Source: a virus. Taken from it: a stretch of DNA of 30,739 bases. The number at the start of each line of letters is the position of its first letter. Positions within the stretch are counted from its first letter, which is position 1. The translations under genes and the position numbers were made by a program. The DNA is taken from the IMG/VR virus record IMGVR_UViG_3300010296_000047, positions 1-30,739 of that record; one strand, written 5' to 3'. Positions 8,858 through 18,043 of the stretch are shown piece by piece. Below the pieces are notes generated by a model. That model was given only the letters and a program-made list of their open reading frames with translations. It did not search any database and was not told the origin of the DNA.

Positions 8858-9474
8858 TGCAAGAAAATGAGTTAATGGAATTATATGCTAAAATGGACCG
8901 CCCTGTTCCGGGACAGTCTTTAACTAACGATCCAAAAAACCCGCAGCCTTTTGAGCGTAAGCCTGAGTTTACTAGCATTCATTCGGCTTCTGAGTATATT
9001 TTTGGACTTATTATTGATGAGGAAAACTATGTTCCGTTTATGCAAGCTGTAGCGGGTGGGGAACCTTTAAGCGAATTAACTCAAGTGTTATTGTTTCAAG
9101 GTTTCCAAGATGGTAAGTGGAACCCAGATTTAATGCTACTGTTGATTGAACCTGTTATCTATATGTTCTTAGCATTAGCTGAAAAGATAGATGTAGACCC
9201 TGTAATTTATAGAGACGAAGATCTTGATGAAATAGATGAAGAAGAAAGTTCTGGAACTAAGTTTGAAGAAAAAGCTTTAGAAAAAATCAAAGATATTGAA
9301 ACTACTACAACACCTCCTCCCGGTGTTTTGAGTAGCAACATTACAAAAAAAATAGACGAGCTTCCAGAAATTCCAAAAGAAAGTTTATTGGCTTCTCCAA
9401 AGAAAACAGAGGAAGAGCAGGAAGAAGAAGAAAAAGAAAGTTTATTAGCTCCACCTGAAAATAAAAAGGAATAA
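8857..9474 (+). CDS. Acidic hypothetical virion-associated protein, 205 aa
   Basis: The N-terminal 120 residues look folded (a Pro-rich start, then helices with SASEYIFGLIIDEENY and LLIEPVIYMFLALAEKI). The C-terminal 85 residues are disordered and strongly acidic, with ESLLASP and ESLLAPP on either side of EEEQEEEEK. It starts by TAATG overlap with the 361-aa gene, after AAGGAG at 8845-8850. It lies within the internal-virion-protein run and is followed only 2 bases later by the next gene. No family recognised; it could be a structural protein or an assembly chaperone for its basic neighbours. Confidence 0.55.
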   Translation: MQENELMELYAKMDRPVPGQSLTNDPKNPQPFERKPEFTSIHSASEYIFGLIIDEENYVPFMQAVAGGEPLSELTQVLLFQGFQDGKWNPDLMLLLIEPVIYMFLALAEKIDVDPVIYRDEDLDEIDEEESSGTKFEEKALEKIKDIETTTTPPPGVLSSNITKKIDELPEIPKESLLASPKKTEEEQEEEEKESLLAPPENKKE

Positions 9475-9476
9475 TA

Positions 9477-10730
9477 ATGGGTATTGAAAAATTTGGTGAA
9501 TCATTACTATCAGACATTCGGCAACGTAACGACAGGATAGCATCGGAAGCCCGGAAAAGAGAGCGCAAAGAAGCGTTAATCCTATTCGGCTCAAAAGCTT
9601 TAATGTCTATCGGAAACTCAATGCTAAGAAACAAAGCCGAAAGGTTTGCGGAAAACCAAGACATATTAGCTTCACAGGCTTTATTCAAAGACGCTACCGC
9701 TGCTGCTTCGTCTGTTATGGACGAACATAATGCTATGATGAAAAGTGACAAAGGTAGGGTTAACCCTGTTGAATATGAAAAAGATATTTTAAGATCAACT
9801 TTTGAAGCGCAGTTTAAACTAAATGCTGATCCAAATGAGGTGGGAACTACTGCCTATCAACAGCTAGTTGAAAGCGAGCTGACAAAATTGGCGCAGAGTC
9901 GTGTAGATAAAAGAAAAGAACTTATAGATGCAGCTAAAAAACTTAAAACTAAAGACCAGTTTGATTTAGATGCTGCTAAGGCTATACGATCTGCAAAGGG
10001 TTTAACTATTGGAGATTCAATTACAAACGCTATTACAGGTTTATTTGAAGGGACAAGTAGGGCTGACAGAGAACAGTTAGCTATTAAAGCTATCCAACAA
10101 AACGATCCTAATAGGAAGCGTGTTCTTGCCTTAATGGAAGAGTACAACAAAACTAAAAACTTAGTTACTGCCTATGACTATGCAAATGTAGTAGTTCCTA
10201 AAACTCCTAAAGAAGAACGCTTCCGGGATGAAAGTACCTATCAAGTTAAAACATCAGGCTCTACTTTATATATTATTAAGCAAAAAATAATTAAAGACAA
10301 ATTCGGCATCCTCCCAGACAAACAAGAAAAACCTGTAGTAGAAGTTGCCGATAAAGATCAAGTTGATAGCATTACTTTAAAATCTATGCAGAGTAACTTT
10401 AACTTTGCAACTCAAGCTAAAACTATTTTAAATACTGAGCATCTTGAAGATTTTGTACGCGAAGTCGGTAAACAAAACATACAGCTTACAAATATTAAAA
10501 GTGGTCAAGAATATGCAAAAGTCTCAGACATCTTTCAAAATGTAATGGAAAGAGACGGAGCTTTACAAGATAAATACAATGACGAATTATCTAAAACTCT
10601 TTTAAACGGGCTAGTATCTAATAATACTGATATTGTAGTTAAGCTAAGTACCGGAGATCAAGAAGCGGCTTTTGACATATTACAGCAGATAGCAGACTTA
10701 GCCGAACAATTCAGAAACAGACAACGATAA
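9477..10730 (+). CDS. Putative internal virion protein, 417 aa, mostly helical
   Basis: A charged, helix-rich protein with a basic N-terminal helix (RQRNDRIASEARKRERKEA), several long helices (about 60-230) and a few beta-like sections (STYQVKTSGSTLYIIKQKII). There is no signal peptide or membrane segment. It starts after AAAAGGAA (9465-9472) two bases downstream of the previous stop. The next gene, the giant 1852-aa protein, starts 13 bases later. By position and composition it could be the counterpart of the mid-size core protein (T7 gp15 position) of the ejection apparatus. Sequence similarity to gp15 is not visible by eye. Confidence 0.5.
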   Translation: MGIEKFGESLLSDIRQRNDRIASEARKRERKEALILFGSKALMSIGNSMLRNKAERFAENQDILASQALFKDATAAASSVMDEHNAMMKSDKGRVNPVEYEKDILRSTFEAQFKLNADPNEVGTTAYQQLVESELTKLAQSRVDKRKELIDAAKKLKTKDQFDLDAAKAIRSAKGLTIGDSITNAITGLFEGTSRADREQLAIKAIQQNDPNRKRVLALMEEYNKTKNLVTAYDYANVVVPKTPKEERFRDESTYQVKTSGSTLYIIKQKIIKDKFGILPDKQEKPVVEVADKDQVDSITLKSMQSNFNFATQAKTILNTEHLEDFVREVGKQNIQLTNIKSGQEYAKVSDIFQNVMERDGALQDKYNDELSKTLLNGLVSNNTDIVVKLSTGDQEAAFDILQQIADLAEQFRNRQR

Positions 10731-10743
10731 AGGAATACTAAGT

Positions 10744-13700
10744 ATGGCGATACCTAGTCCCAGTCTTCTTGCTAAACTAGAAGAAGAAGAAAGAAAAAAA
10801 GAAAAGCTAAATGAAACTGAAACCAAGCAAGAAACTACAGAGAAAAAAAGTATTCTTGCGGACTTAGCTCGTGTTGGAATAGATACCTTAGAGCAAGTTC
10901 CTAATATTGGTATTGATTTATTAACTCTCGGTGGTCAACCTCCGCACTACGTAGTAGGTGAAAGTAAGGCTCCAACTGAAGAAAGCAAAGAAAATCTTAA
11001 ACAAGATAGTCAAAAAGCTAAGAAAGCTGTAAGAAATTTTATGGTTGATTCTTTGGTTGAGCCGTTCCGTATGTCTGGTTTTACTGAAACTGCGGACAGA
11101 ATAAAAGAATCTATTATTGATAAAGAAGGAAAAATAAAAAAGACTGAAACCGTAACAGGCACTGCTGCTTCTCTAGTTCCGTATATTATGGGCGGTACAA
11201 AGATATATAGTAAGCTAAGTGAAGAAGGCGGTAAAATCCTACGCGGTGCAAAGGCGGGTGCGATCACTGACCAACTACTAGCTGACACTCAAGAAGGCGA
11301 AGGGAATTTATTCAATGTAATTGCAGAAGTCCTGCCGGAAAACGGAGCAAAAACCGTTGCTGAGTATATTGCTTCTGACGAAGAAGACAGTCAAGTTGTT
11401 GAAAGAATTAAGCTTCTAGGAGAAGGGACAGCAATAGGTGGGCTTGTTGATATACTGGGCGGCACAGTTAAAGCAGGTCAAATAGCATATAAAAACTTTA
11501 AGAAAAAATTCCCAGACTTAACCGATGAAGAAAGAGGCGAAGCCTTATATTTATATTTAAAAGATGCCAAAGAAACAACTGATTTAAGAGCCCCTGAAGA
11601 TCAAGTAGTATTTACAGAAACTCCAAAAGGCGCTGCACAGGTTCAGCTACAAGCAAATAGCAAGATAAATAGATTTATAAATCGTTTTTTAACGACTAGA
11701 GGTTTCTTTACTCCAAAGGCTTACAATGCCTTTGAAGACTCCCAGTATGCTCAGCGACAGGTTATTGCAAAGGCAGAACACATTGCTAATAGACTTCAAG
11801 ATGCTTTAAATAATATATCGGAAACTAAAGAAGGTCCAGAAATATTTAAATCTGTTAATGATGCTCTTACTGCAGATCTTAAATTTGTTCGTGGTTTAGA
11901 GCTTAAAGATAAAATAAGTGATATTGCAAATGAATTTAACCTGCCTAAAGATGTTGCTGAAGAAGTTCTCAATGCTCGTGAATTAATTGATGACATGTCA
12001 AGACAGCTTGTTGGGTCTAGCGCGGTAAAAGACTCATTGAAAGAAATAATCGTAGAGAACTCTGGTCACTATATGCGACGTTCTTATCGTTTGTTCGAAG
12101 ATTCTGGATATTCGCCAGACGAAAAAGTTCGTTTAGACGCAGAAGATTACTTAACTAATTTAAACCTTAACCGTGACCCAAACTTATCTGAGACTTTTGC
12201 ACGACAGCAAGCAAAAGATCAAATAGATGAAATATTAAGTTCAGGAAGTGCTTCTGAGTTTTCGGATTACTTTAGTGCTGTACGTAAAGTAAATAAAAAT
12301 ATTTTAAAACAAAGAGAAGATATCCCAGACCCTATTAGAGCTTTGATGGGCGAAGTAAAAGAGCCTAGCGAAAATGTAATTCTTACTGTTAGTAAAATGG
12401 TTAACCTATTAGAAACTAATAAGTTCTATCAAAACTTAAATAAGTTAGGAGAGTCGGGCGGCTATATATTTAAAGAAGGTCAGCCTAGAGACAATAAAAT
12501 TTTTAGTGCTAAAATTACCGGCACTAATTCTGTGTTAGACGGTAAGTACACTACACCTGAAATATTGTCTGAAATACAAAACAATACTTCTAGATTCTTC
12601 AAAGGTGACAAGCTTGGTTGGTATAAAAACTTCTTAACACTTAAAGGAACATCTCAGAAACTAAAGACTGTATTTAGTCATGTTACACATATTCGTAACT
12701 TTACGGGTGGTGCTCAGTTTGGCGCAGCTAATGGCGTAAATCCTTTTGGTGGCGAAGCTCGTCAAACTTTTAAAACTTTGCGAAACTCTGTTCTTCAAGG
12801 CGGTAACAAAGAGCTTGATGCTTTATATGAAAAGTATTTAAGACTGGGTATTATTAACACAAACGTAAGAGTTAATGAATTTAGAGATCTTTTAAACGTA
12901 GGCTATGAATCAGGTGTAGATACTTTAGGAGACAATATATCTAAAAAACTACAAAGCTATGGTATTTCTAAAAACAAACAGCAGCTTGTAGATAATATCT
13001 ATGTAGCTACAGATGATTTTTACAAAATTAACTACTACAACCAAGAGCTTGCAACTTTAAGAAAACACATGCCTGAAGCCCCTATTGAGGTTTTAGAAGA
13101 ACGGGCTGCCGATATAGTACGTAATACTATGCCTAATTATGATCGAGTTCCTAAAGGCATTAAAGCTTTGAAAGAGCTTCCTGTAGGTAGTTTCTTTTCA
13201 TTCCCCGCTGAAATTATAAGAACTAGTAAAAACATTGTTAAACAGTCGGCCAAAGAAATGCTTTCAGGTGTTGAAGGTATACGAGGCAGAGGCGCTAGAA
13301 GACTTGCAGGATTTACTGCTACCACTTCAGGGTGGTCCGGTTTAGCTGCAACTACTGCCCATCTTGCAGGTTTTGGCGAAGAAGAACAGAAAGCAATTGC
13401 AATTCTAAGCGAGACTCCGTGGTCTAAAGATTCGCCTCGTAACGTACTTCGTGTTGAAGATAAAATATATACAAACGATACACAGTTTGTAGACAGCTAC
13501 AGCGTTATTAAAGAACCGTTTAGATCTGCGGCTAGGGCTTATGCAAACGGAGAAATTAACGAAGAAGATTTTGATAAGAAGATACTGGATTCGACAGGCG
13601 CGTTTGCCTTTAATTTATTTAGACCTTATATAGACGAAGCTATTCTAACTGATGCTTTAACTGATGTAATGTTTGCAGCTATAAGCTCTGATGGAAGAAC

Positions 13701-16302
13701 TTCAAAGGGTAAAGAAATATTTACTCCGGGCCTAACTACATCGGAAAAAACAGGGAATCTCATTACGCATTTGGGACAGACGTTGCTCCCCGGAAGTGCT
13801 TTAAGTATTAAATCTTTAATAGATGCCGCATTTGAGCAACCTAATAAGAACACAGGAAAAGTTAAAAATGTTAACGCTGAGTTAGCTGCAAACTTAACAG
13901 GATTTAAATTTCAAGAGTTAGACGTAGAAAATATTTTACGTTTTGGTGTTTCAGATTTTAAAAGGGCTTCTCAAGACATAATCAACGTCGGTGTTAATTA
14001 TAAAAGATCTGGACAGGATTTGGTAGCTCGTTACAAACAACGACAAGAAGCAAAACTAAAGCTATCTCAAGATCTTTATAGAAAAATAAACGCTTCTGAA
14101 GTTTTAGTAGGCAGGAACGACACATATAGATATTTAATTTTAAACGGTTTAAGCAAAAAAGAGGCGGCCTTTTTTATGGCGGGTCAGTTTAAACCTGACA
14201 GACCTGACAAGTCTTTATTGTTGTTGATGAACGATAAAACAACATTTAAATCAGACGAGACACTCGGTGAAACGTATAAGCAAATGATGACCCTTTACGG
14301 TGATTTTATGCGGACTGAGTTAATAGCTCCTATTGAGCTAAAGGAAGAAGACGAGTCTGTACAAAGAACTAAAAAGGTTGAGGGAGGCTTAGTAAGCGAG
14401 TTAGTTCCTAATGCACCTAAAAACCCTTCTGCGCGTATTAACAAGCAAACCGGCATACCTTACGCAGAGGAAGCCGGTCCTGCGTTTATGGATGAGCTAA
14501 ACCCTATACGTAATCTTAAAATGGCTCATGGTGGTAAAGTACGTAGCCGCAGATACTCAGGAGGTCTTATAGCTAAAACTTTAGGTATTAAAGGTGCAGA
14601 TCTAGAATGGGCTAAAAGCCAACGCAAACGATATTCAAAAGAAGAAGCTTATGATGGTAAAGGTGATGCCGCAGCTCACTTAGCTTTAGGGTTTATCACG
14701 CAAAGATCTAAAAACCCTAAAGCAGCTTTAACGGCTGCAAACATTCGGGAATACGTGACAATGGATACTGTCGGTAGACCTATGGACATTCATAACAATA
14801 ACTTAGGAGCTAAGATTAAAGCTAAGACTTTAAAGGAAGCAGAAAAAGAAATTGATCGTTTGATTAATGAAAACGAAGCTAAGTTTATGACACCTTCTGA
14901 AAGCAAAGAAAGACGTAAGTATAGTAAAGGTCAGCTCGTTGGAAAAGTTATAAGGTACTTTGCTGATAAAAAAGAATCAGGTTTATTTAGTAAGGCAGAA
15001 AAAGAAGCCGGAAACTTGGATCAAAAAGAAGGTACAGGCGATGTAATGCTTAAAAGGCTTCGAGATAAAGGCGTTACTGACGAAGAGCTAGAATGGACTG
15101 GAGCGAAAGATAAGTTTGCTGCTAAACCATCTGTAACTAAAGAAGAGCTTCAACAGCACTTTAAAGAGACTGACTTTGATGTTGAGACCAAGAAAGGTAC
15201 TGTAGGAGCCCACGATACTGATGCACCTTCTTTTGAAGATATTGCAGATCTGTTTGAGGAAGACCCTGAATTTGCAACGATACAATGGCTTCGAAACAAC
15301 TCCCCCGGAGAGCTTGAAGGTATAGACGATCTAAGCGATGATGCTTATGAAGCGTTAGTGGAATCAGTCTTTAAACGGATAGAGGAACAGGAAACAGGGA
15401 AGGGAATCGGTGGCGGTTTTGACTTTACAGCTAACAGACAGCATCTAGACTATGCTTTTGAGGGCAGTAACACTAAAAATTATAGAGAAATAACAGTGGC
15501 TCTTCCTGAAAGATTTAAAAAAATTGATGAAGATTTCACGCACTCACATTTCCCTACTCTTAAAAACTTTGTGGCTCACCTACGTTTAGCGGACGTTAAA
15601 CCTAAAGACGGAGACAGTAAGGTTCTTTTAATTGATGAGATTCAAAGTGATGCTCACCAGAAAGCTAAGGGTTCCTACATTACTAAAGAAAATGTAGGCA
15701 CAAATAAACTCACATCTGAAGAAGTTACTGAGTTAAAAGATAAAAAGAAAGAGCTTGTTGAGCAGTTACAGAAAATAGACAGCTATTATGAAGATGGCAT
15801 TTTAAACAAGGCTGAACATGTAGATAATAAAAAACGTGTCAGGGCTGAGATAAGTACCATTAACGCTTCTCTACCTCCAGAAGTTCCAGATCTTCCGTTT
15901 AAGAACGAAAAGAAATGGGCACTACTCGGCTTAAGAAAAGCAATGATTGAAGCAGCTGAGGGTGGATATGACGAGGTGGCACTAACTACTGGTCGTCTGC
16001 AAGCACAAAGAAACCAACAGCTTGAAGTCGTTGATGGTGTAGAAACTGGTGGAGAAAAGATGAAGCAGTTCTATGATAAAACTCTTATTAAACTTTTAGA
16101 TAGTAACTTTGCTAAAAAGTATGGTGTTAAAATTGAACTAAAAGAAATAATGCAGAACGGTGAACCAATTAAACTACCAGTAATGCAGGTAACAGATAAG
16201 ATGCGTAAAGACATACTAAAAGGTTTACCTATGTTTGCAGAAGGTGGCTTAGTAGCTTCAGAGGTATTAACAAATAAACTAAGGAGTAACAATGGAGTTT
16301 AA
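10744..16302 (+). CDS. Giant ejected internal virion protein with polyvalent-protein-like C-terminal modules, 1852 aa
   Basis: By position and size it is the counterpart of the largest podovirus internal core protein (T7 gp16). The N-terminal 130 residues are charged. Short hydrophobic stretches near 138-155 and 228-245, and a block around 800-870 (GSFFSFPAEIIRTSKNI, then WSGLAATTAHLAGFG), suggest membrane interaction. After a linker with MAHGGKVRSRRYSGGLI, residues 1283-1390 carry DAAAH (1308-1312) and MDIHNNNLG (1347-1355), a DUF6973-like pattern. Residues about 1560-1840 carry NYREI, HLRLADV, LLIDEIQSDAHQ (1628-1639), a GGYDEVALTTG motif and MRKDILKGLPMF. This matches the IQSD-type domain of large polyvalent proteins in phages and mobile elements, which are thought to enter the cell with DNA. 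There is no visible lytic transglycosylase domain as in gp16. The start follows AAAGGAA; the 3' end overlaps the endolysin by 11 bases. Confidence 0.65.
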   Translation: MAIPSPSLLAKLEEEERKKEKLNETETKQETTEKKSILADLARVGIDTLEQVPNIGIDLLTLGGQPPHYVVGESKAPTEESKENLKQDSQKAKKAVRNFMVDSLVEPFRMSGFTETADRIKESIIDKEGKIKKTETVTGTAASLVPYIMGGTKIYSKLSEEGGKILRGAKAGAITDQLLADTQEGEGNLFNVIAEVLPENGAKTVAEYIASDEEDSQVVERIKLLGEGTAIGGLVDILGGTVKAGQIAYKNFKKKFPDLTDEERGEALYLYLKDAKETTDLRAPEDQVVFTETPKGAAQVQLQANSKINRFINRFLTTRGFFTPKAYNAFEDSQYAQRQVIAKAEHIANRLQDALNNISETKEGPEIFKSVNDALTADLKFVRGLELKDKISDIANEFNLPKDVAEEVLNARELIDDMSRQLVGSSAVKDSLKEIIVENSGHYMRRSYRLFEDSGYSPDEKVRLDAEDYLTNLNLNRDPNLSETFARQQAKDQIDEILSSGSASEFSDYFSAVRKVNKNILKQREDIPDPIRALMGEVKEPSENVILTVSKMVNLLETNKFYQNLNKLGESGGYIFKEGQPRDNKIFSAKITGTNSVLDGKYTTPEILSEIQNNTSRFFKGDKLGWYKNFLTLKGTSQKLKTVFSHVTHIRNFTGGAQFGAANGVNPFGGEARQTFKTLRNSVLQGGNKELDALYEKYLRLGIINTNVRVNEFRDLLNVGYESGVDTLGDNISKKLQSYGISKNKQQLVDNIYVATDDFYKINYYNQELATLRKHMPEAPIEVLEERAADIVRNTMPNYDRVPKGIKALKELPVGSFFSFPAEIIRTSKNIVKQSAKEMLSGVEGIRGRGARRLAGFTATTSGWSGLAATTAHLAGFGEEEQKAIAILSETPWSKDSPRNVLRVEDKIYTNDTQFVDSYSVIKEPFRSAARAYANGEINEEDFDKKILDSTGAFAFNLFRPYIDEAILTDALTDVMFAAISSDGRTSKGKEIFTPGLTTSEKTGNLITHLGQTLLPGSALSIKSLIDAAFEQPNKNTGKVKNVNAELAANLTGFKFQELDVENILRFGVSDFKRASQDIINVGVNYKRSGQDLVARYKQRQEAKLKLSQDLYRKINASEVLVGRNDTYRYLILNGLSKKEAAFFMAGQFKPDRPDKSLLLLMNDKTTFKSDETLGETYKQMMTLYGDFMRTELIAPIELKEEDESVQRTKKVEGGLVSELVPNAPKNPSARINKQTGIPYAEEAGPAFMDELNPIRNLKMAHGGKVRSRRYSGGLIAKTLGIKGADLEWAKSQRKRYSKEEAYDGKGDAAAHLALGFITQRSKNPKAALTAANIREYVTMDTVGRPMDIHNNNLGAKIKAKTLKEAEKEIDRLINENEAKFMTPSESKERRKYSKGQLVGKVIRYFADKKESGLFSKAEKEAGNLDQKEGTGDVMLKRLRDKGVTDEELEWTGAKDKFAAKPSVTKEELQQHFKETDFDVETKKGTVGAHDTDAPSFEDIADLFEEDPEFATIQWLRNNSPGELEGIDDLSDDAYEALVESVFKRIEEQETGKGIGGGFDFTANRQHLDYAFEGSNTKNYREITVALPERFKKIDEDFTHSHFPTLKNFVAHLRLADVKPKDGDSKVLLIDEIQSDAHQKAKGSYITKENVGTNKLTSEEVTELKDKKKELVEQLQKIDSYYEDGILNKAEHVDNKKRVRAEISTINASLPPEVPDLPFKNEKKWALLGLRKAMIEAAEGGYDEVALTTGRLQAQRNQQLEVVDGVETGGEKMKQFYDKTLIKLLDSNFAKKYGVKIELKEIMQNGEPIKLPVMQVTDKMRKDILKGLPMFAEGGLVASEVLTNKLRSNNGV

Positions 16303-16639
16303 ATATTTTAAACTGTCAGACTTTAACTGTCAAGAGACTGGCGAAAATGAAATGGATATCGAGTTTATTAGAAAGCTAGATCAGCTTCGAGAAAACTGTG
16401 GGTTTCCGTTTATTATAACTAGCGGATATAGAAGTAAAAATCACAGCATAGAGGCGCGAAAAAGTGTTCCGGGCACACACGCCCGTGGGATTGCCGCAGA
16501 CATCAAAGTCTCTGGAGGCTCTCAAAGATATCAAATAGTTAAGAACGCACTTGCTATGGGCTTTACAGGCATTGGAGTAGCTAAGACTTTTATACACGTA
16601 GATACTAGAGATAGCTATCCAGTAATGTGGAAATACTAA
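16292..16639 (+). CDS. M15 family peptidoglycan peptidase (endolysin), 115 aa
   Basis: A compact zinc D-Ala-D-Ala / L-Ala-D-Glu-type peptidase expected to cut peptidoglycan cross-links or stems. The Peptidase_M15_3-type signature is complete: SGYRS at 44-48, H63-A-R-G-I-A-A-D70 (zinc ligands His and Asp), and I-H102-V-D104 (third zinc ligand and acidic residue). The length fits the single-domain family, with no cell-wall-binding domain and no signal peptide, so it needs a holin for export. It starts 11 bases inside the giant virion gene with AAGGAG at 16281-16286. Its stop overlaps the next start (TAATG). The signal-peptide and holin genes downstream fit a lysis block. Confidence 0.88.
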   Translation: MEFKYFKLSDFNCQETGENEMDIEFIRKLDQLRENCGFPFIITSGYRSKNHSIEARKSVPGTHARGIAADIKVSGGSQRYQIVKNALAMGFTGIGVAKTFIHVDTRDSYPVMWKY

Positions 16640-17265
16640 TGTTTCGTATTTTGTTTTTGTTATCTATGTCTGTGGCTGTATTAGCGGACAACGCTCAGGA
16701 AGGTAGTTTAAATACTTTTCACGGAAACAATAGCACGACTAATAGTAACAATACAACTACAGATACATCTACTAGCAACACATACAATGGGGCAGGGAGC
16801 AGCTCTGAAATTCCAGTAGGGTCTGCGATCTCCCCAAGCTACATGTCTAACGGTCAAGACACTTGCTTAAAAGGCGAAGGCGGTTCATTACAGACAGTAG
16901 GTGTAGGCATCTCTAGCGGTGCATACGAGGTTGACCCTAACTGTGATAGACGTAGAGATGCTAAGCTGTTGTCAGACTTAGGTATGAAAGTTGCAGCAGT
17001 ATCGAGAATGTGTGAGTCTTTAGAGGTTTGGAAAGCTATGTTAATGTCAGGTACGCCCTGTCCAATACTGCAAAACTCTAGACTAGTAGCAGGAAAGCGA
17101 GCGTATTTAGCTCTTAAAATGCAGCCTGAGATTTACATCCCAGACTATAACCGCAAAACTAAAGAATGGTACGACACTATTCTAAACATTGGAGAAACTG
17201 TAAATGAAGAACAAGCTGAAGATATTATCTCTGTTAGCGCTAAGTTCCGTAGCAGCAGCAAGTGA
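16639..17265 (+). CDS. Exported phage protein with signal peptide and four Cys, 208 aa
   Basis: I chose the ATG at 16639, which overlaps the endolysin stop (TAATG), over the in-frame GTG at 16627. From there the protein begins MFRILFLLSMSVAVLADN, a normal signal peptide with likely cleavage after VLA (residue 16). A Ser/Thr/Asn-rich linker (27-57) follows, then a folded part with Cys at 76, 102, 125 and 141 and the pattern AKLLSDLGMKVAAVSRMC. Cysteines plus export suggest a periplasmic, disulfide-bonded protein. No lipobox is seen, so it is not an obvious outer-membrane spanin. Similar Cys-patterned proteins occur, in my memory, in other marine phages without known function. Its 3' end overlaps the next gene by 62 bases. 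Confidence 0.6.
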   Translation: MFRILFLLSMSVAVLADNAQEGSLNTFHGNNSTTNSNNTTTDTSTSNTYNGAGSSSEIPVGSAISPSYMSNGQDTCLKGEGGSLQTVGVGISSGAYEVDPNCDRRRDAKLLSDLGMKVAAVSRMCESLEVWKAMLMSGTPCPILQNSRLVAGKRAYLALKMQPEIYIPDYNRKTKEWYDTILNIGETVNEEQAEDIISVSAKFRSSSK

Positions 17266-18043
17266 GTTAGATAACTTACTAAGCACTTCTACTGCTATTG
17301 TAAATCAAATTGATACAGGTACTACACTTGTAGGTGCAGCTACAGAATATGCACATCATGGTGATGCACTAAGTGATGGAAGTTTATCATCTACAGCACA
17401 TATCAGCACCGAACAGCTTGATGCTTATAACGCTGCCTTAACTGATTTTGCTACTAACTATCAGCCCTATGGAGACCTTACGGCTGTATTAGAATCAAAA
17501 GCAGCGACTGAAATAAGTCTAATGAATAGTGCCGTAGATACATTTGCTGAGGTTGTGGTTGAAATGGTTCAAGTAGTAGAGCTGACAGAAAAAATTGATG
17601 CGGCTCTTACACCTGCAAACGAAGAAGAAGTTCAAACATTTGTATCTGACAATATAGAAGTCTTACAAATAGAACAAGAAACTGTTGATACCTACAACCA
17701 GTCTGTAGATGATATTGAAACCCACGCTAACAACGCTTCAGCTTATTTAGCTGTGGCAAACTCCGAAGATGCAGTGGCTTTTTTAGAGCAAAGTATTGAA
17801 ACCGCTAACACTACAGCAGAGCAAACTAGTATTATGTATGATGCGAATCAACAGTGGGTGACGATGGGATACAACACTACACGAAACTTAACAGCAGTTT
17901 ATTTAAACGGTGTAGATGATATAGGTATAGATTTGTATGTAACTGAAGCAGACATATTAGCGGTAGGTAGCGACTCGGAGTTTTATCTTACTGGTCCTAC
18001 AGCTTTAGGATATAAATGCTTTATGACAGGAGAATGTGAATGA
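17204..18043 (+). CDS. Exported helical protein with signal peptide, 279 aa
   Basis: The N-terminus MKNKLKILSLLALSSVAAA is a clear signal peptide with likely cleavage after AAA (residue 19). The mature part is acidic and predicted helical (long Glu/Ala/Thr-rich segments such as VVEMVQVVELTEKIDAAL), with few aromatic residues. It ends in a small Cys pair (KCFMTGEC). The start codon lies 62 bases inside the previous gene, with GGAG at 17191-17194. The signal peptide is therefore encoded in a region that also encodes the tail of the 208-aa protein. Its stop overlaps the next start (ATGA). It may act in the periplasm during lysis, or modify the envelope; the function is unknown. Confidence 0.6.
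   Translation: MKNKLKILSLLALSSVAAASELDNLLSTSTAIVNQIDTGTTLVGAATEYAHHGDALSDGSLSSTAHISTEQLDAYNAALTDFATNYQPYGDLTAVLESKAATEISLMNSAVDTFAEVVVEMVQVVELTEKIDAALTPANEEEVQTFVSDNIEVLQIEQETVDTYNQSVDDIETHANNASAYLAVANSEDAVAFLEQSIETANTTAEQTSIMYDANQQWVTMGYNTTRNLTAVYLNGVDDIGIDLYVTEADILAVGSDSEFYLTGPTALGYKCFMTGECE

Noticed and set aside
9341-10150. Minus-strand frames (136 and 97 codons) opposite the 205- and 417-aa genes
   Set aside because: Antisense to coupled plus-strand genes, hydrophobic composition arising from the reverse complement of Lys/Glu-rich codons.
16627-16638. GTG at 16627 as the start of the exported 208-aa protein
   Set aside because: It has no Shine-Dalgarno sequence and would extend the signal peptide by four residues inside the endolysin end; the ATG at 16639 overlaps the endolysin stop and gives a standard signal peptide.
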